Source: Baekduia soli
GTDB taxonomy: Bacteria > Actinomycetota > Thermoleophilia > Solirubrobacterales > Solirubrobacteraceae
Length of the DNA stretch: 64,000 bases
Assembly (NCBI RefSeq): GCF_007970665.1
Contig: NZ_CP042430.1
Span: 806,001 to 870,000, forward strand
Direction: 5' to 3'
In this document: piece after piece, positions 42,772 through 50,975 of the stretch
How positions within the stretch are numbered: position 1 is the stretch's first letter
Layout of the letters: each line of letters starts with the position of its first letter
The notes under the pieces: model-generated
What the model saw: only the letters and a program-made list of their open reading frames with translations
The model's database searches: none
Told to the model about the DNA's origin: nothing
Made by a program: the position numbers and the translations under genes

Positions 42772-44720
42772 CGGACGTGCCCGAGACCTCGGCGATCATC
42801 GACGGGCGCTACCGCGTGCTGCAGCGCATCGGCTCGGGGGGCATGGCCGACGTCGTCTGCGCCGAGGACCTCCAGCTGGGCCGCAAGGTCGCGATCAAGC
42901 TCCTGCACCGCCGCTTCGCCGAGGACGCGGAGTTCGTCGAGCGCTTCCGCCGCGAGGCCTCGTCGGCCGCCGGGCTGCAGCACCCGCACGTCGTCGCCGT
43001 CTACGACCGCGGCGAGTGGGACGGCACCTACTACATCGCGATGGAGTACCTGGAGGGCCGCTCGCTCAAGCGCCTCGTGCTCGACGAGGGGCCGCTGGCG
43101 CCCGAGCGGGCGATCGACCTCACGACCCAGATCCTCAAGGCCGCGCGCTTCGCCCACAAGCGTGGGATCATCCACCGCGACCTCAAGCCCCACAACGTCA
43201 TCGTCGACGGCGAGGACCGCGCGAAGGTCACCGACTTCGGCATCGCCAAGGCCGGCGCGTCGGACATGACGCAGACCGGGTCGATCATGGGCACCGCCCA
43301 GTACCTGTCGCCCGAGCAGGCGCAGGGCTTCGCGGTCAGCGCCCCGTCGGACCTGTACTCGGTCGGGATCATCCTGTACGAGATGCTCACGGGGCAGGTG
43401 CCCTTCGAGGGCGAGAGCGCCGTGACGATCGCGCTCAAGCAGGTCGGCGAGGCGCCCGTGCCGCCCTCGGCGATCAACCCGGCCGTGCCCCCCGCGCTGG
43501 AGGCCGTGGTCCTGCGCGCGCTGGAGAAGGACCCGGCGCGCCGCTTCGCCGACGCCGACGAGTTCATCGCCGCGCTGCAGGGCGCCGCCGCCGGCATCGC
43601 CCCCGCGCCCCCGACGGCGCCGACGCGCGTCGAGGCGCTGCAGCCGACGGGCCCGTTCGTGCCGATCCCGCCCGTCGGGGCCTACCTCGAGCCCGACCCG
43701 GTGCGGTACTACGCGCCGCCCCCGCCCTACGTGGAGGAGCCCCCGGTCGACGGCGACGGCCCGAGCCGCTGGTGGGTCGCGCTGCTCGTCGGGCTGCTCG
43801 TGGCGGGCGCGATCGTCGCCGTCCTGCTGCTCTTCCAGAAGGACCAGGTCAAGGTCCCCACTGTCGTCGGCGCGCCCCAGGCCGAGGCCGAGCTGCGGCT
43901 GAAGAACGAGGGCCTGTCCAGCGACGCGATCCCGAAGGAGAGCGCGACGCAGCCCAAGGGCCAGGTCATCGGCCAGGATCCCGCCGGGGGCTCGCGCGTG
44001 GACAAGAACACGGTCATCGACCTCTTCGTGTCCTCGGGCCCGGGCACCGCCGAGATCCCCGACCTGACGGGCCAGCCGCGCAGCGCCGCGCTCAAGGCGC
44101 TCCAGGGCCTCGGGTTCCGGACGACCGAGCAGCGCGCCAGCGACGACACCGTCAAGGAGAACCACGTCATCGAGACGCGGCCCGCGTCGGGCGAGCAGCG
44201 CGACAAGGGCACGACGGTCGTCGTCGTGATCTCATCCGGGCGCCAGCGCGTGCAGGTGCCCAAGGTCACCGACCTCACCGCGGACGACGCGCGCTCGACG
44301 CTGCAGTCGCTCGGCTTCCAGGTCGCGACCAAGCAGCAGGAGGACGACCAGCACGACCCGGGCACGGTCCTGGCCCAGGACCCGGCGCCGGCCACCAGCC
44401 TGCCCAAGGGCGCCAAGGTCACGCTCACGGTGGCCCAGCAGCCCAAGCCGGTCGACGTGCCCGACGTCACCGGCCAGGGCCAGAACGCGGCGACCCGGGC
44501 CCTGGAGAAGGCGGGCTTCAAGGTGACCGTGACCCAGCAGCCGACGAACAACCTCGACGAGGACCGCCACGTGATCTCGCAGGACCCCGCGACGGGTCAG
44601 GCGAAGAAGGGGTCCACCGTGACGATCGCCGTCGGCCAGTTCGATCCCAACCTCAACCCGGAGCCCGGTGCGGGGACGATCCCGAGCGCGGCGACGCCCG
44701 GCACGGTGACCACGCCGTGA
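42768..44720 (+). CDS. pknB: PASTA-domain Ser/Thr kinase PknB
   Basis: 650 residues. The kinase domain (about 10-275) has GSGGMADV, AIKLL, HRDLKPHNV near 134, DFGIAKAG and YLSPEQ. A proline-rich juxtamembrane region precedes one membrane helix (about 336-357). Four PASTA repeats follow (about 362-635), each opening VPxVxG/T-like: VPTVVGAPQ, IPDLTGQPR, VPKVTDLTA, VPDVTGQGQ. PASTA domains sense muropeptides or lipid II. It ends in a short threonine/proline tail. Confidence 0.96.
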   Translation: MTDVPETSAIIDGRYRVLQRIGSGGMADVVCAEDLQLGRKVAIKLLHRRFAEDAEFVERFRREASSAAGLQHPHVVAVYDRGEWDGTYYIAMEYLEGRSLKRLVLDEGPLAPERAIDLTTQILKAARFAHKRGIIHRDLKPHNVIVDGEDRAKVTDFGIAKAGASDMTQTGSIMGTAQYLSPEQAQGFAVSAPSDLYSVGIILYEMLTGQVPFEGESAVTIALKQVGEAPVPPSAINPAVPPALEAVVLRALEKDPARRFADADEFIAALQGAAAGIAPAPPTAPTRVEALQPTGPFVPIPPVGAYLEPDPVRYYAPPPPYVEEPPVDGDGPSRWWVALLVGLLVAGAIVAVLLLFQKDQVKVPTVVGAPQAEAELRLKNEGLSSDAIPKESATQPKGQVIGQDPAGGSRVDKNTVIDLFVSSGPGTAEIPDLTGQPRSAALKALQGLGFRTTEQRASDDTVKENHVIETRPASGEQRDKGTTVVVVISSGRQRVQVPKVTDLTADDARSTLQSLGFQVATKQQEDDQHDPGTVLAQDPAPATSLPKGAKVTLTVAQQPKPVDVPDVTGQGQNAATRALEKAGFKVTVTQQPTNNLDEDRHVISQDPATGQAKKGSTVTIAVGQFDPNLNPEPGAGTIPSAATPGTVTTP

Positions 44721-45685
44721 GGGTCGCGGTGCTGGCCGGCGGCCGGTCCTCCGAGCACGAGGTGTCCCTGGCCAGCGCGGCCTCCGTGCGCGAGGGCCTG
44801 CGCGCCGCCGGTCACGAGGTCGTCGCCGTCGAGCTGGCCCGCGACGGCACGTGGTCGTCCGGCGGCGCCGAGCTGGCCCTGCGCGCGGGTCGCGGCCTGC
44901 TGGGCTGCGACGTCGTCTTCCCCGTCCTGCACGGCCCCTTCGGCGAGGACGGCACCGTGCAGGGCCTGCTCGAGCTGCTCGACGTGGCCTACGTCGGCTC
45001 GGGCGTCATGGCCAGCGCCGTGTGCATGGACAAGGTCGTCTTCAAGGAGCTCATGGCCCGCGCCGGGCTGCCGCAGGTCGGCTACGCCCTGGCCGAGGCC
45101 GGGCGTCCGTGCCCCGACGTCGGCGCCCTCGGCCTGCCCGTCTGGGTCAAGCCCGCGCGGCTGGGCTCGTCGGTCGGCATCGTCAGGGTGCAGCGCCACG
45201 AGGACCTCGACGCCGCGCTGCAGTCCGCGTTCGCCCACGACGACCGGGTGATCATCGAGGCGGCGGCCACGGGGATCGAGGTCGAGTGCTCCGTGCTCGG
45301 CGACACCCACGACGCGCGGGTCAGCGTCCCGGGCGAGATCGTCGTGCTGACGGGCGGCTGGTACGACTACGAGGCCAAGTACACCGACGGCGGCATGCGC
45401 CTGGAGGTGCCGGCGCGCATCTCGGAGACGGCGACGGCGACGCTGGGCGAGCTCGCCCGCCGCGCGTTCGCCACCGCGGGCTGCTCGGGCCTGGCGCGCG
45501 CGGACTTCTTCGTCGACGGCGAGACCGTGCTGCTCAACGAGCTCAACACGATGCCGGGCCAGACCACCACGTCGGTCTACGGCGTGCTGTGGGAGCGCTC
45601 GGGCCTGGCGTACCCCGCGCTGATGGACGAGCTCTGCCGCATCGCGCTGGCCCGCGCGCAGCGCGAGCGCGAGCTGCGCCACTGA
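44717..45685 (+). CDS. ddlA: D-alanine--D-alanine ligase (second paralogue)
   Basis: 322 residues from a GTG overlapping the pknB stop (GTGA). Motifs are LAGGRSSEHEVSLASA, FPVLHGPFGEDGTVQGLL near 75, MDKVVFKELM near 103, VKPARLGSSVGI near 148, WYDYEAKYTDGG near 216 and LNELNTMPGQTTTSVYG near 276. These are closer to canonical DdlA/B spacing than the 12.5-kb copy. Its place at the end of the wall-synthesis operon marks it as the likely housekeeping enzyme (inference). Confidence 0.94.
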   Translation: MRVAVLAGGRSSEHEVSLASAASVREGLRAAGHEVVAVELARDGTWSSGGAELALRAGRGLLGCDVVFPVLHGPFGEDGTVQGLLELLDVAYVGSGVMASAVCMDKVVFKELMARAGLPQVGYALAEAGRPCPDVGALGLPVWVKPARLGSSVGIVRVQRHEDLDAALQSAFAHDDRVIIEAAATGIEVECSVLGDTHDARVSVPGEIVVLTGGWYDYEAKYTDGGMRLEVPARISETATATLGELARRAFATAGCSGLARADFFVDGETVLLNELNTMPGQTTTSVYGVLWERSGLAYPALMDELCRIALARAQRERELRH

Positions 45686-45810
45686 GCGCCGGCGTCAGCG
45701 GAGGGCGCGGCGGGCGGGGGCGCCACGCCGGCGGAGCGAGGCAGGGAGGCCCATGGGCCCCGGTGGTCGACGCGCGCCGTAGGCCGGATGACGGCGCCGG
45801 CGGCCCCGGG

Positions 45811-46677
45811 TCAGCGGGGCAGCGCGCGGGCGGTGGCGCGCAGACCCTCCCACGGGTCCGCGCCGAGCGCGTGCAGGCGGTCGCGCACGCTGGTCAGCGT
45901 CCAGGCGTCGGGCCGCAGGGCGGGGTCCTCGAGCTCCTCCCAGCGCAGGGGCGTGGCCACCGGGGCGTGCGGCCGCGGCCGCGGCGCGTAGGGCGCGACG
46001 ACGGTCTGGGCGGGCCCGTTGCGCGCCACGTCGACGTAGATGCGCCCACCGCGCTGCTCCTTGCGGAACGCCGTGGTCAGCAGGTCCTCGCCCGCGACGC
46101 CCGCGTCGGCCAGGCCCGTGGCGAAGTCGCGCGCCCAGGCCAGCACGTCGGCGGCGGGGCGGGTGCGCCGCAACGCGACGGCGACGTGGACGCCGCGCGA
46201 GCCGGTGACCATCGCGAACGGCTCCAGGCCCCGCGCGCGCAGGGCGTCCCCGCAGGCCAGCGCCGCGCGCCGTACGGCGTCGAAGTCCTCGCCGGACGGG
46301 TCCAGGTCGATCACGAGGCGGTCCGGGCGGTCCAGGCGGTCGGCGCGCGCGAGGAAGACGTGCGGCGTGACGCAGCCCTGCTGGCCCAGCCACTGCAGCG
46401 TGCGCCGGTCGTTGGCCAGGAGCATCGTCACCGAGCCGCCGCGCTTGGGGACCTCGGCGCGGGCCAGCCAGTCCGGGGCGCCGCGCGGCAGCTCCTTCTG
46501 GAAGAACCCGCCCTCGGAGACCTCCGCGCGGAACCGCTGCAGGGAGACCGGGCGGTCGCGGACGTGGGGGAGCATGACCGGCGCCACGTCGCCGAAGTAG
46601 TCGAAGAGGTCGCGCTTGGTCAGCCCATCGGCCGGCCACAGCAGCCGGTCGGGGTGCGTCAGCCGGACGGCGCTCAC
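45811..46677 (-). CDS. LigD-type polymerase/primase domain protein
   Basis: 288 residues from a GTG overlapping the kinase stop (GTGA). The LigD-Pol/AEP domain covers the protein. Features are LTHPDRLLWPADGLTKRDLFDYF at the start, GGFFQKELPRGAP, the catalytic acidic pair in LVIDLDPSGEDF near 120, GSRGVHVAVAL near 152, and NGPAQTVVAPYAPRPRPHAPVATPL near 220. Such stand-alone polymerases add ribonucleotides in non-homologous end joining with Ku and ligase. Neither partner is in this window. The 125-base gap to ddlA holds nothing I recognise. Confidence 0.92.
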   Translation of the reverse strand: MSAVRLTHPDRLLWPADGLTKRDLFDYFGDVAPVMLPHVRDRPVSLQRFRAEVSEGGFFQKELPRGAPDWLARAEVPKRGGSVTMLLANDRRTLQWLGQQGCVTPHVFLARADRLDRPDRLVIDLDPSGEDFDAVRRAALACGDALRARGLEPFAMVTGSRGVHVAVALRRTRPAADVLAWARDFATGLADAGVAGEDLLTTAFRKEQRGGRIYVDVARNGPAQTVVAPYAPRPRPHAPVATPLRWEELEDPALRPDAWTLTSVRDRLHALGADPWEGLRATARALPR

Positions 46678-48170
46678 TGGAAGAGCAGGACCTCGGAGAT
46701 CTCGGCCTTCGTGCGGCCCGGCGGGAGCTTGGTGATCCAGACGAGGTAGTAGCGGAAGCGCTGGCGGGCCGTGTCGAGCTGGACCCGCTGGCGCTTGGCG
46801 GTGATCGTGAAGTCGGCCACGCGCTGCCACCCGTCGAGCGTCTTGGGCGGCCCGGAGCTCGCCACGTAGATCTGGCCCTCCCAGCCCGTGACGGGCGAGC
46901 GGATCTCCATGACCCGCGCCGCGGCGCTCGGATGGGCGTCGACGTAGATGCCCACGCCCTTCTTGCCCGACGCGAACACGCCGTTCTGGTAGCTCTCGGT
47001 CGACCAGGTCGAGTTCGGGTCGCGGTCGATGATCGCCCGGACCTGATCGTGGTGCTCCTGGCCGTCGCCGGGCGGTGGGTCGAAGTCGCCGGCGCCGCTC
47101 TGGGCCAGCGAGACCGACCGCAGGCCAGGGGGCGCCACGACGTTGCGCGGCTGGCCCGTCCCGCGCTGGGTGCGGTCGGCCAGCAGGACGATGGCCAGCA
47201 CCACGACGCCGGCGACGGCCGCCAGCGCCAGCAGCAGCCGGACGGGATGCGTGACCCGCACGGGCAGGCGCCGCCGCGCCGACGGGGGCAGCGTGCGCAG
47301 CACGGCCGTGGCCTGGCCGGTCGCCTGGCCGCTGCGCGCGGTCTCGATGGCCAGGACGTCCTCGAGGTCGGCGATGAACGCGCGGTCGTCGGCGTAGCGG
47401 TGGTCGAGGTCCTTGGCCGTGGCGCGGTCGAGCACCGCCGCCAGCGCGCTGGAGACCTCCGGGCGGCGCATCTGCACGTCGGGCAGCTGCTCGCGGACGT
47501 GCTTCATCGCCACCGCGACCTGGTTGTCGCCCTTGAACGGGACGTCGCCCGTGAGCATCTCGAAGAGCACGATGCCCAGCGAGTACAGGTCGCTCTGCCC
47601 CGTGACCGGGTGGCCGAGCGCCTGCTCGGGCGAGACGTAGTCGGTGGTGCCGAGCACCCGCCCGTCGGCGGTCAGGCCCTCCTGGTCCAGCGTCCGCGCG
47701 ATGCCGAAGTCGGTGACCTTCGCCGAGCCCTCCTCGTCGACCAGGACGTTCTGCGGCTTGACGTCGCGGTGCACGATGCCGCGCTCATGGGCGATGCCCA
47801 GGGCGCGGGAGATCTCGATCGCGTAGGCGACGGCCTCCGAGACCGGCAGGCGCCCGAAGCGCCGGATGCGGTCCTTGAGCGTCTCGCCCTCGACGTACTC
47901 GAGCACGATGTAGGGCGTGTTGTCGTCCTCGCCCGCGTCGATGACCGTGACGATGTGCGGATGGTTGAGCTGGGCGACGGCCCGCGCCTCGCGGCGGAAG
48001 CGCTCGAGCTGGTCGGAGTCCGAGGCGATCTCGCGGTGCATGAGCTTGATCGCGACCTGACGCTCGAGCACGGTGTCGAAGGCGCGGTAGACCGTCGACA
48101 TCCCTCCCGTTCCGATCTGGGCGTCGAGCCGATACCGGCCGTTGAGCAGGGTGCCGACCTGCGAGCTCAC
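46674..48170 (-). CDS. Ser/Thr protein kinase with C-terminal discoidin-like domain
   Basis: 498 residues. The kinase domain (about 10-270) has GTGGMSTVY, AIKLMH, HRDVKPQNVLV near 133, DFGIART and YVSPEQ. One membrane helix lies at about 305-327. The outer region lacks PASTA repeats. From about 365 it reads AIIDRDPNSTWSTESYQN, GVGIYVDAHPSA and RFRYYLVWITKLP, matching the F5/8-type discoidin pattern of carbohydrate-binding domains. The following LigD-Pol gene starts within its stop codon. The ligand is unknown. Confidence 0.88.
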   Translation of the reverse strand: MSSQVGTLLNGRYRLDAQIGTGGMSTVYRAFDTVLERQVAIKLMHREIASDSDQLERFRREARAVAQLNHPHIVTVIDAGEDDNTPYIVLEYVEGETLKDRIRRFGRLPVSEAVAYAIEISRALGIAHERGIVHRDVKPQNVLVDEEGSAKVTDFGIARTLDQEGLTADGRVLGTTDYVSPEQALGHPVTGQSDLYSLGIVLFEMLTGDVPFKGDNQVAVAMKHVREQLPDVQMRRPEVSSALAAVLDRATAKDLDHRYADDRAFIADLEDVLAIETARSGQATGQATAVLRTLPPSARRRLPVRVTHPVRLLLALAAVAGVVVLAIVLLADRTQRGTGQPRNVVAPPGLRSVSLAQSGAGDFDPPPGDGQEHHDQVRAIIDRDPNSTWSTESYQNGVFASGKKGVGIYVDAHPSAAARVMEIRSPVTGWEGQIYVASSGPPKTLDGWQRVADFTITAKRQRVQLDTARQRFRYYLVWITKLPPGRTKAEISEVLLFQ

Positions 48171-48295
48171 GTCTCTATTGTGCTGCCGCGGAGGAGGAAG
48201 TGGTGATGGAGGGTGGATTCGCCACCCAGGGCAGGATCACCTACGTACCCGCTCCGGCGCGCCGGCAGGGCGCGACGCGTGTGGGCCGGCGGCGG

Positions 48296-48343
48296 GCCAC
48301 CGACCCGCCCGTCCGCCTAGGGCAGCGGAGGAGGGTCGGTGGC
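48296..48343 (-). terminator. Putative terminator of the flagellin transcript
   Basis: An 11-bp inverted repeat (GCCACCGACCC and GGGTCGGTGGC) encloses a smaller TCCGC/GCGGA stem, 24 bases past the flagellin stop. There is no U-tract. The rest of the 196-base gap up to the kinase shows nothing else. Confidence 0.5.
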
Positions 48344-48366
48344 GGGGCGCGACGGCCGGCCGGGCA

Positions 48367-49173
48367 CTAGCCCAGCAGCTTCAGGACGCTCTGCGGGGCC
48401 TGGTTGGCCTGCGAGAGCATGGCCGTGCCGGCCTGCTGGAGGATCTGGTTCTTGGTCAGGTTGACCATCTCGTCGGCCATGTCGACGTCGCGGATGCGCG
48501 ACTCGGCGGCGGTCAGGTTCTCCTGGTAGGTCGCCTGCAGCGCCAGGGTGTGCTCGAGGCGGTTCTGGACCGCGCCGAACCCGGCGCGCGCCGTGCTGAC
48601 GGCGGTGATGGCCGCGTCGATCTCCGACAGGTCGACCGCGTTGGCCGTGTCGAGCTGGTAGTAGGAGGTGCCCAGCGTGGAGGCCAGGTCGATCGTCGAG
48701 ACGCCGATGACCTCGCCGTCGTTGGCGCCGACCTGGAACGACACGGTGCCCGTGGCGTTGAGCAGGTGCAGGTTGTCGAACTGGGCCTGCGCGCCGATGC
48801 GCGAGATCTCCGAGGCGAGCTGGTTGACCTCGTTCTGGACCGCCGAGCGGGCGTTGCTGTCCAGCGAGCCGTTCTTGTACTGCACGGCCAGCTCGCGGAT
48901 GCGCTGCAGCATGGAGTGGACCTCGTCGAGGTTGCCCTCGGCGGTCTGCACCATCGAGACGCCGTCCTGGATGTTGCGCTGGCCCTGGGCCAGGCCGCGG
49001 ATCTGGGCCCGCATGGACTCGGAGATGCCGAGGCCGGCGGCGTCGTCGGCCGCGCTGTTGATGCGGTAGCCGCTGGAGAGCTTCTCCATCGACTTGCTGA
49101 TGGCCGAGCTCGTGGTCTGGAGGTGACGCGAGGCATTCATCGCCTCGATGTTCTGGGTGATGCGCATGGACAT
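48367..49173 (-). CDS. fliC: Flagellin
   Basis: 268 residues, short for a flagellin, so the variable surface domain is small. The N-terminal D0/D1 helices read MRITQNIEAMNASRHLQ and KLSSGYRINSAADDAAGLGISESMRAQ; D1 has RNIQDGVSMVQTAEG; the C-terminus has NRLEHTLALQATYQENLTAAESRIRD and ends in the usual hydrophobic helix. It is exported by the flagellar type III system with FliS. It follows csrA and fliW, its likely translational regulators. Confidence 0.97.
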   Translation of the reverse strand: MSMRITQNIEAMNASRHLQTTSSAISKSMEKLSSGYRINSAADDAAGLGISESMRAQIRGLAQGQRNIQDGVSMVQTAEGNLDEVHSMLQRIRELAVQYKNGSLDSNARSAVQNEVNQLASEISRIGAQAQFDNLHLLNATGTVSFQVGANDGEVIGVSTIDLASTLGTSYYQLDTANAVDLSEIDAAITAVSTARAGFGAVQNRLEHTLALQATYQENLTAAESRIRDVDMADEMVNLTKNQILQQAGTAMLSQANQAPQSVLKLLG

Positions 49174-49185
49174 CCGTGGGTCTCC
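49173..49185 (-). promoter_or_regulatory. Candidate CsrA-binding sites in the flagellin leader
   Basis: On the minus strand the leader reads ATCGGAGACCCACGGATG. Two GGA motifs ten bases apart overlap the ribosome site (GGAG) and the first base of the ATG (ACGGA). CsrA dimers bind paired A-N-GGA motifs, as in the Bacillus hag leader. Confidence 0.5.
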
Positions 49186-49242
49186 GATCTGGGTGCCGTG
49201 GAGGGAGTGGTGCGTGAGGGAGCTGGAACTGCGGGGTGCTGC

Positions 49243-49476
49243 TCAGGACTTCTTGCTGGGCGTCGGGACGTCGTCCGGGAGCTGGGCGACGTCGGACGCT
49301 GCGGCGGCGCGGTTCTCCGCCTGGACGGCCGCCCAGATCTCCTCCCGGTACACGGGAATCGACTTGGGGGCGGCGATGCCGATGCGCACGCTCGAGCCAC
49401 TGACCTCGATGATCTCGACCACGACATCGTCACCGACCATGATCTTCTCGCCAGGGCGACGGGTGATGATGAGCAT
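49243..49476 (-). CDS. csrA: Carbon storage regulator CsrA
   Basis: 77 residues. The family core reads MLIITRRPGEKIMVGDDVVVEIIEV, VRIGIAAPKSIPVYREEIW, followed by an alanine-rich tail. It binds GGA motifs in mRNA leaders and blocks translation. FliW, encoded 51 bases upstream, antagonises it; free flagellin titrates FliW. The gene is preceded by AAGGAGGAGT. Confidence 0.96.
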   Translation of the reverse strand: MLIITRRPGEKIMVGDDVVVEIIEVSGSSVRIGIAAPKSIPVYREEIWAAVQAENRAAAASDVAQLPDDVPTPSKKS

Positions 49477-49527
49477 TGGGGGACTCCTCCTTGGAGACGG
49501 ATCAGTTGGGCGAGCGTACCGAGGGCG

Positions 49528-49977
49528 CTAGGCGGCCCTGGAGGGCTCTTCCTGGAGGCCCGCGAAGAGCGGGGCGCGGACCGGGGCGATGGCGGCCTGG
49601 TTGATGACCTGGTGGCCCTGGTTGCCGACCACGAGGATCGGGGCGCGCAGGTTGGCGCAGAAGTCGTCGAGGGCCGGCGCGGAGCGGACGGTCACGTAGA
49701 TCGACGCGTCCTCGGGGCCGGAGATACCGAGGCGCTCGGCCTCGTCGTCGCCGAGCTCGATCTCGTAGTCCTCGAAGAACCGCCAGGGGTTCGTGACGGG
49801 GACCGCGAGGTCGGGGTCGTCCATGGAGTGCAGCCAGACGAAGGCCGACTCCTCGCTGCGGGCCAGCAGCGCGAAGCGCCGCCCTCCCAGGCCGATGAGG
49901 CCGGCCGGGAAGTCGAGGACCGCCTCGGCGGGGATCTGGAGCTCACCGAAGCGGCTCGACTGAAGGATCACGTTCAT
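49528..49977 (-). CDS. fliW: Flagellar assembly factor FliW
   Basis: 149 residues from the ATG at 49977 with GGAGG nine bases upstream. The family pattern includes FGELQIPAEAVLDFPAGLIGL, FVWLHSMDDPDLAVPVTNPW near 46 and LRAPILVVGNQGHQVI near 112. It binds flagellin and CsrA in a partner switch that couples flagellin translation to export. Confidence 0.95.
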   Translation of the reverse strand: MNVILQSSRFGELQIPAEAVLDFPAGLIGLGGRRFALLARSEESAFVWLHSMDDPDLAVPVTNPWRFFEDYEIELGDDEAERLGISGPEDASIYVTVRSAPALDDFCANLRAPILVVGNQGHQVINQAAIAPVRAPLFAGLQEEPSRAA

Positions 49978-50015
49978 GGGTGAGTCGCCTCCATGGGTGG
50001 GGGTGGCCAGCCTGC

Positions 50016-50972
50016 TCATCGGAGGAAGTCCACGAGGGACGGCTGGATGATCTGCGCGCCGACCTTCAGGGTGGCCTGGTACGCGGACTGCTGGGACGTG
50101 TAGTCGGTGAGGGCCTTGGCGAGGTCCACCCCCGTGAGATCGCTGATCCCCTGGGTCGTGAGCTCCTGCAGGTCCTGGAGGCGGCTCGTGGCCGCCTCGG
50201 CGCGGTTCAGCGTGATGCCGACCGCGCCGCGCGCGTTGCTCACCGCGGTCTGCACGGTCTGCAGGCGCCCGAGGTCGCTGTTCTGGATCGCGGTGATGTC
50301 GGCGGCCGTGCCGCCGCGCAGGTGCGCCGACAGGGTCTGCAGCACGTCGAGCACGCGGCCGTCGGCGGCGCCGGCGCCGCCGCCCAGCAGCGAGGCGCCG
50401 GTGAGCGCCTCCGTCGAGCCCGCGGGGGTCGCGCCGACCGCGGCGAACGGCGGGTTGAGCTGCAGGGTGGCGCCCGGCCCGGCCTCGCGGGTGACCGCGC
50501 CGGCGTCGCCCTGGTAGGCGTCCCCGGTCGCGTCGGCGTAGGGCGCGACGTCGGACCTGGTGCCCGAGAAGATGTAGGCGTCGCCGACCTTGACGTTGAC
50601 CGCGTCCTTGGCCGACTTGACGAGCTGGTCGATCTCGTCGGCGATCTGGTTGCGCGCGGCCTGGTTGTTCGTGCCGTTGGCGCCCTGCACCGCGAGCTCG
50701 CGGGCCCGCGAGAGGACGTCGTTGACCGACGACAGCGCCGTCTCGGAGGCGCCGAGCCACGAGGTGGCGGTGTTGACGCTCTCCTGGCTGCGCCTGATGC
50801 CCTCGAGGTCGCCGTTGCGCAGCCGCTCGGTCGCGGCGGCCACCGGGTCGTCGGACGGGCGGTTGACGCGCCGGCCCGAGGAGATCTGCTCCTGGGTGGT
50901 CGCCATGCGCGTGTAGGACGCCTGGAGGTCGGCCAGCACGCGGTTGCCGATGGTGGAGTTCGTGAGCCGCAT
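50016..50972 (-). CDS. flgL: Flagellar hook-associated protein FlgL (HAP3)
   Basis: 318 residues. The flagellin-like N-terminus reads MRLTNSTIGNRVLADLQ, QISSGRRVNRPSDDP and TATSWLGASETALSSVNDVLSRARELAVQGAN. The C-terminus has the amphipathic heptad helix ending LKVGAQIIQPSLVDFLR. It joins the hook-FlgK zone to the filament. It is separated from flgK by three bases. Confidence 0.93.
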   Translation of the reverse strand: MRLTNSTIGNRVLADLQASYTRMATTQEQISSGRRVNRPSDDPVAAATERLRNGDLEGIRRSQESVNTATSWLGASETALSSVNDVLSRARELAVQGANGTNNQAARNQIADEIDQLVKSAKDAVNVKVGDAYIFSGTRSDVAPYADATGDAYQGDAGAVTREAGPGATLQLNPPFAAVGATPAGSTEALTGASLLGGGAGAADGRVLDVLQTLSAHLRGGTAADITAIQNSDLGRLQTVQTAVSNARGAVGITLNRAEAATSRLQDLQELTTQGISDLTGVDLAKALTDYTSQQSAYQATLKVGAQIIQPSLVDFLR

Positions 50973-50975
50973 GAC

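Noticed and set aside
45686-45810. Possible small gene between ddlA and the LigD-Pol gene
   Set aside because: No frame has a start with a ribosome site or recognisable content; the gap is plain G/C-rich spacer.
46674-48170. Classifying the third kinase as a PASTA kinase
   Set aside because: The outer region has no VPxVxG repeats; the D-P-N-S-T-W-S-T pattern fits a discoidin-like domain instead.
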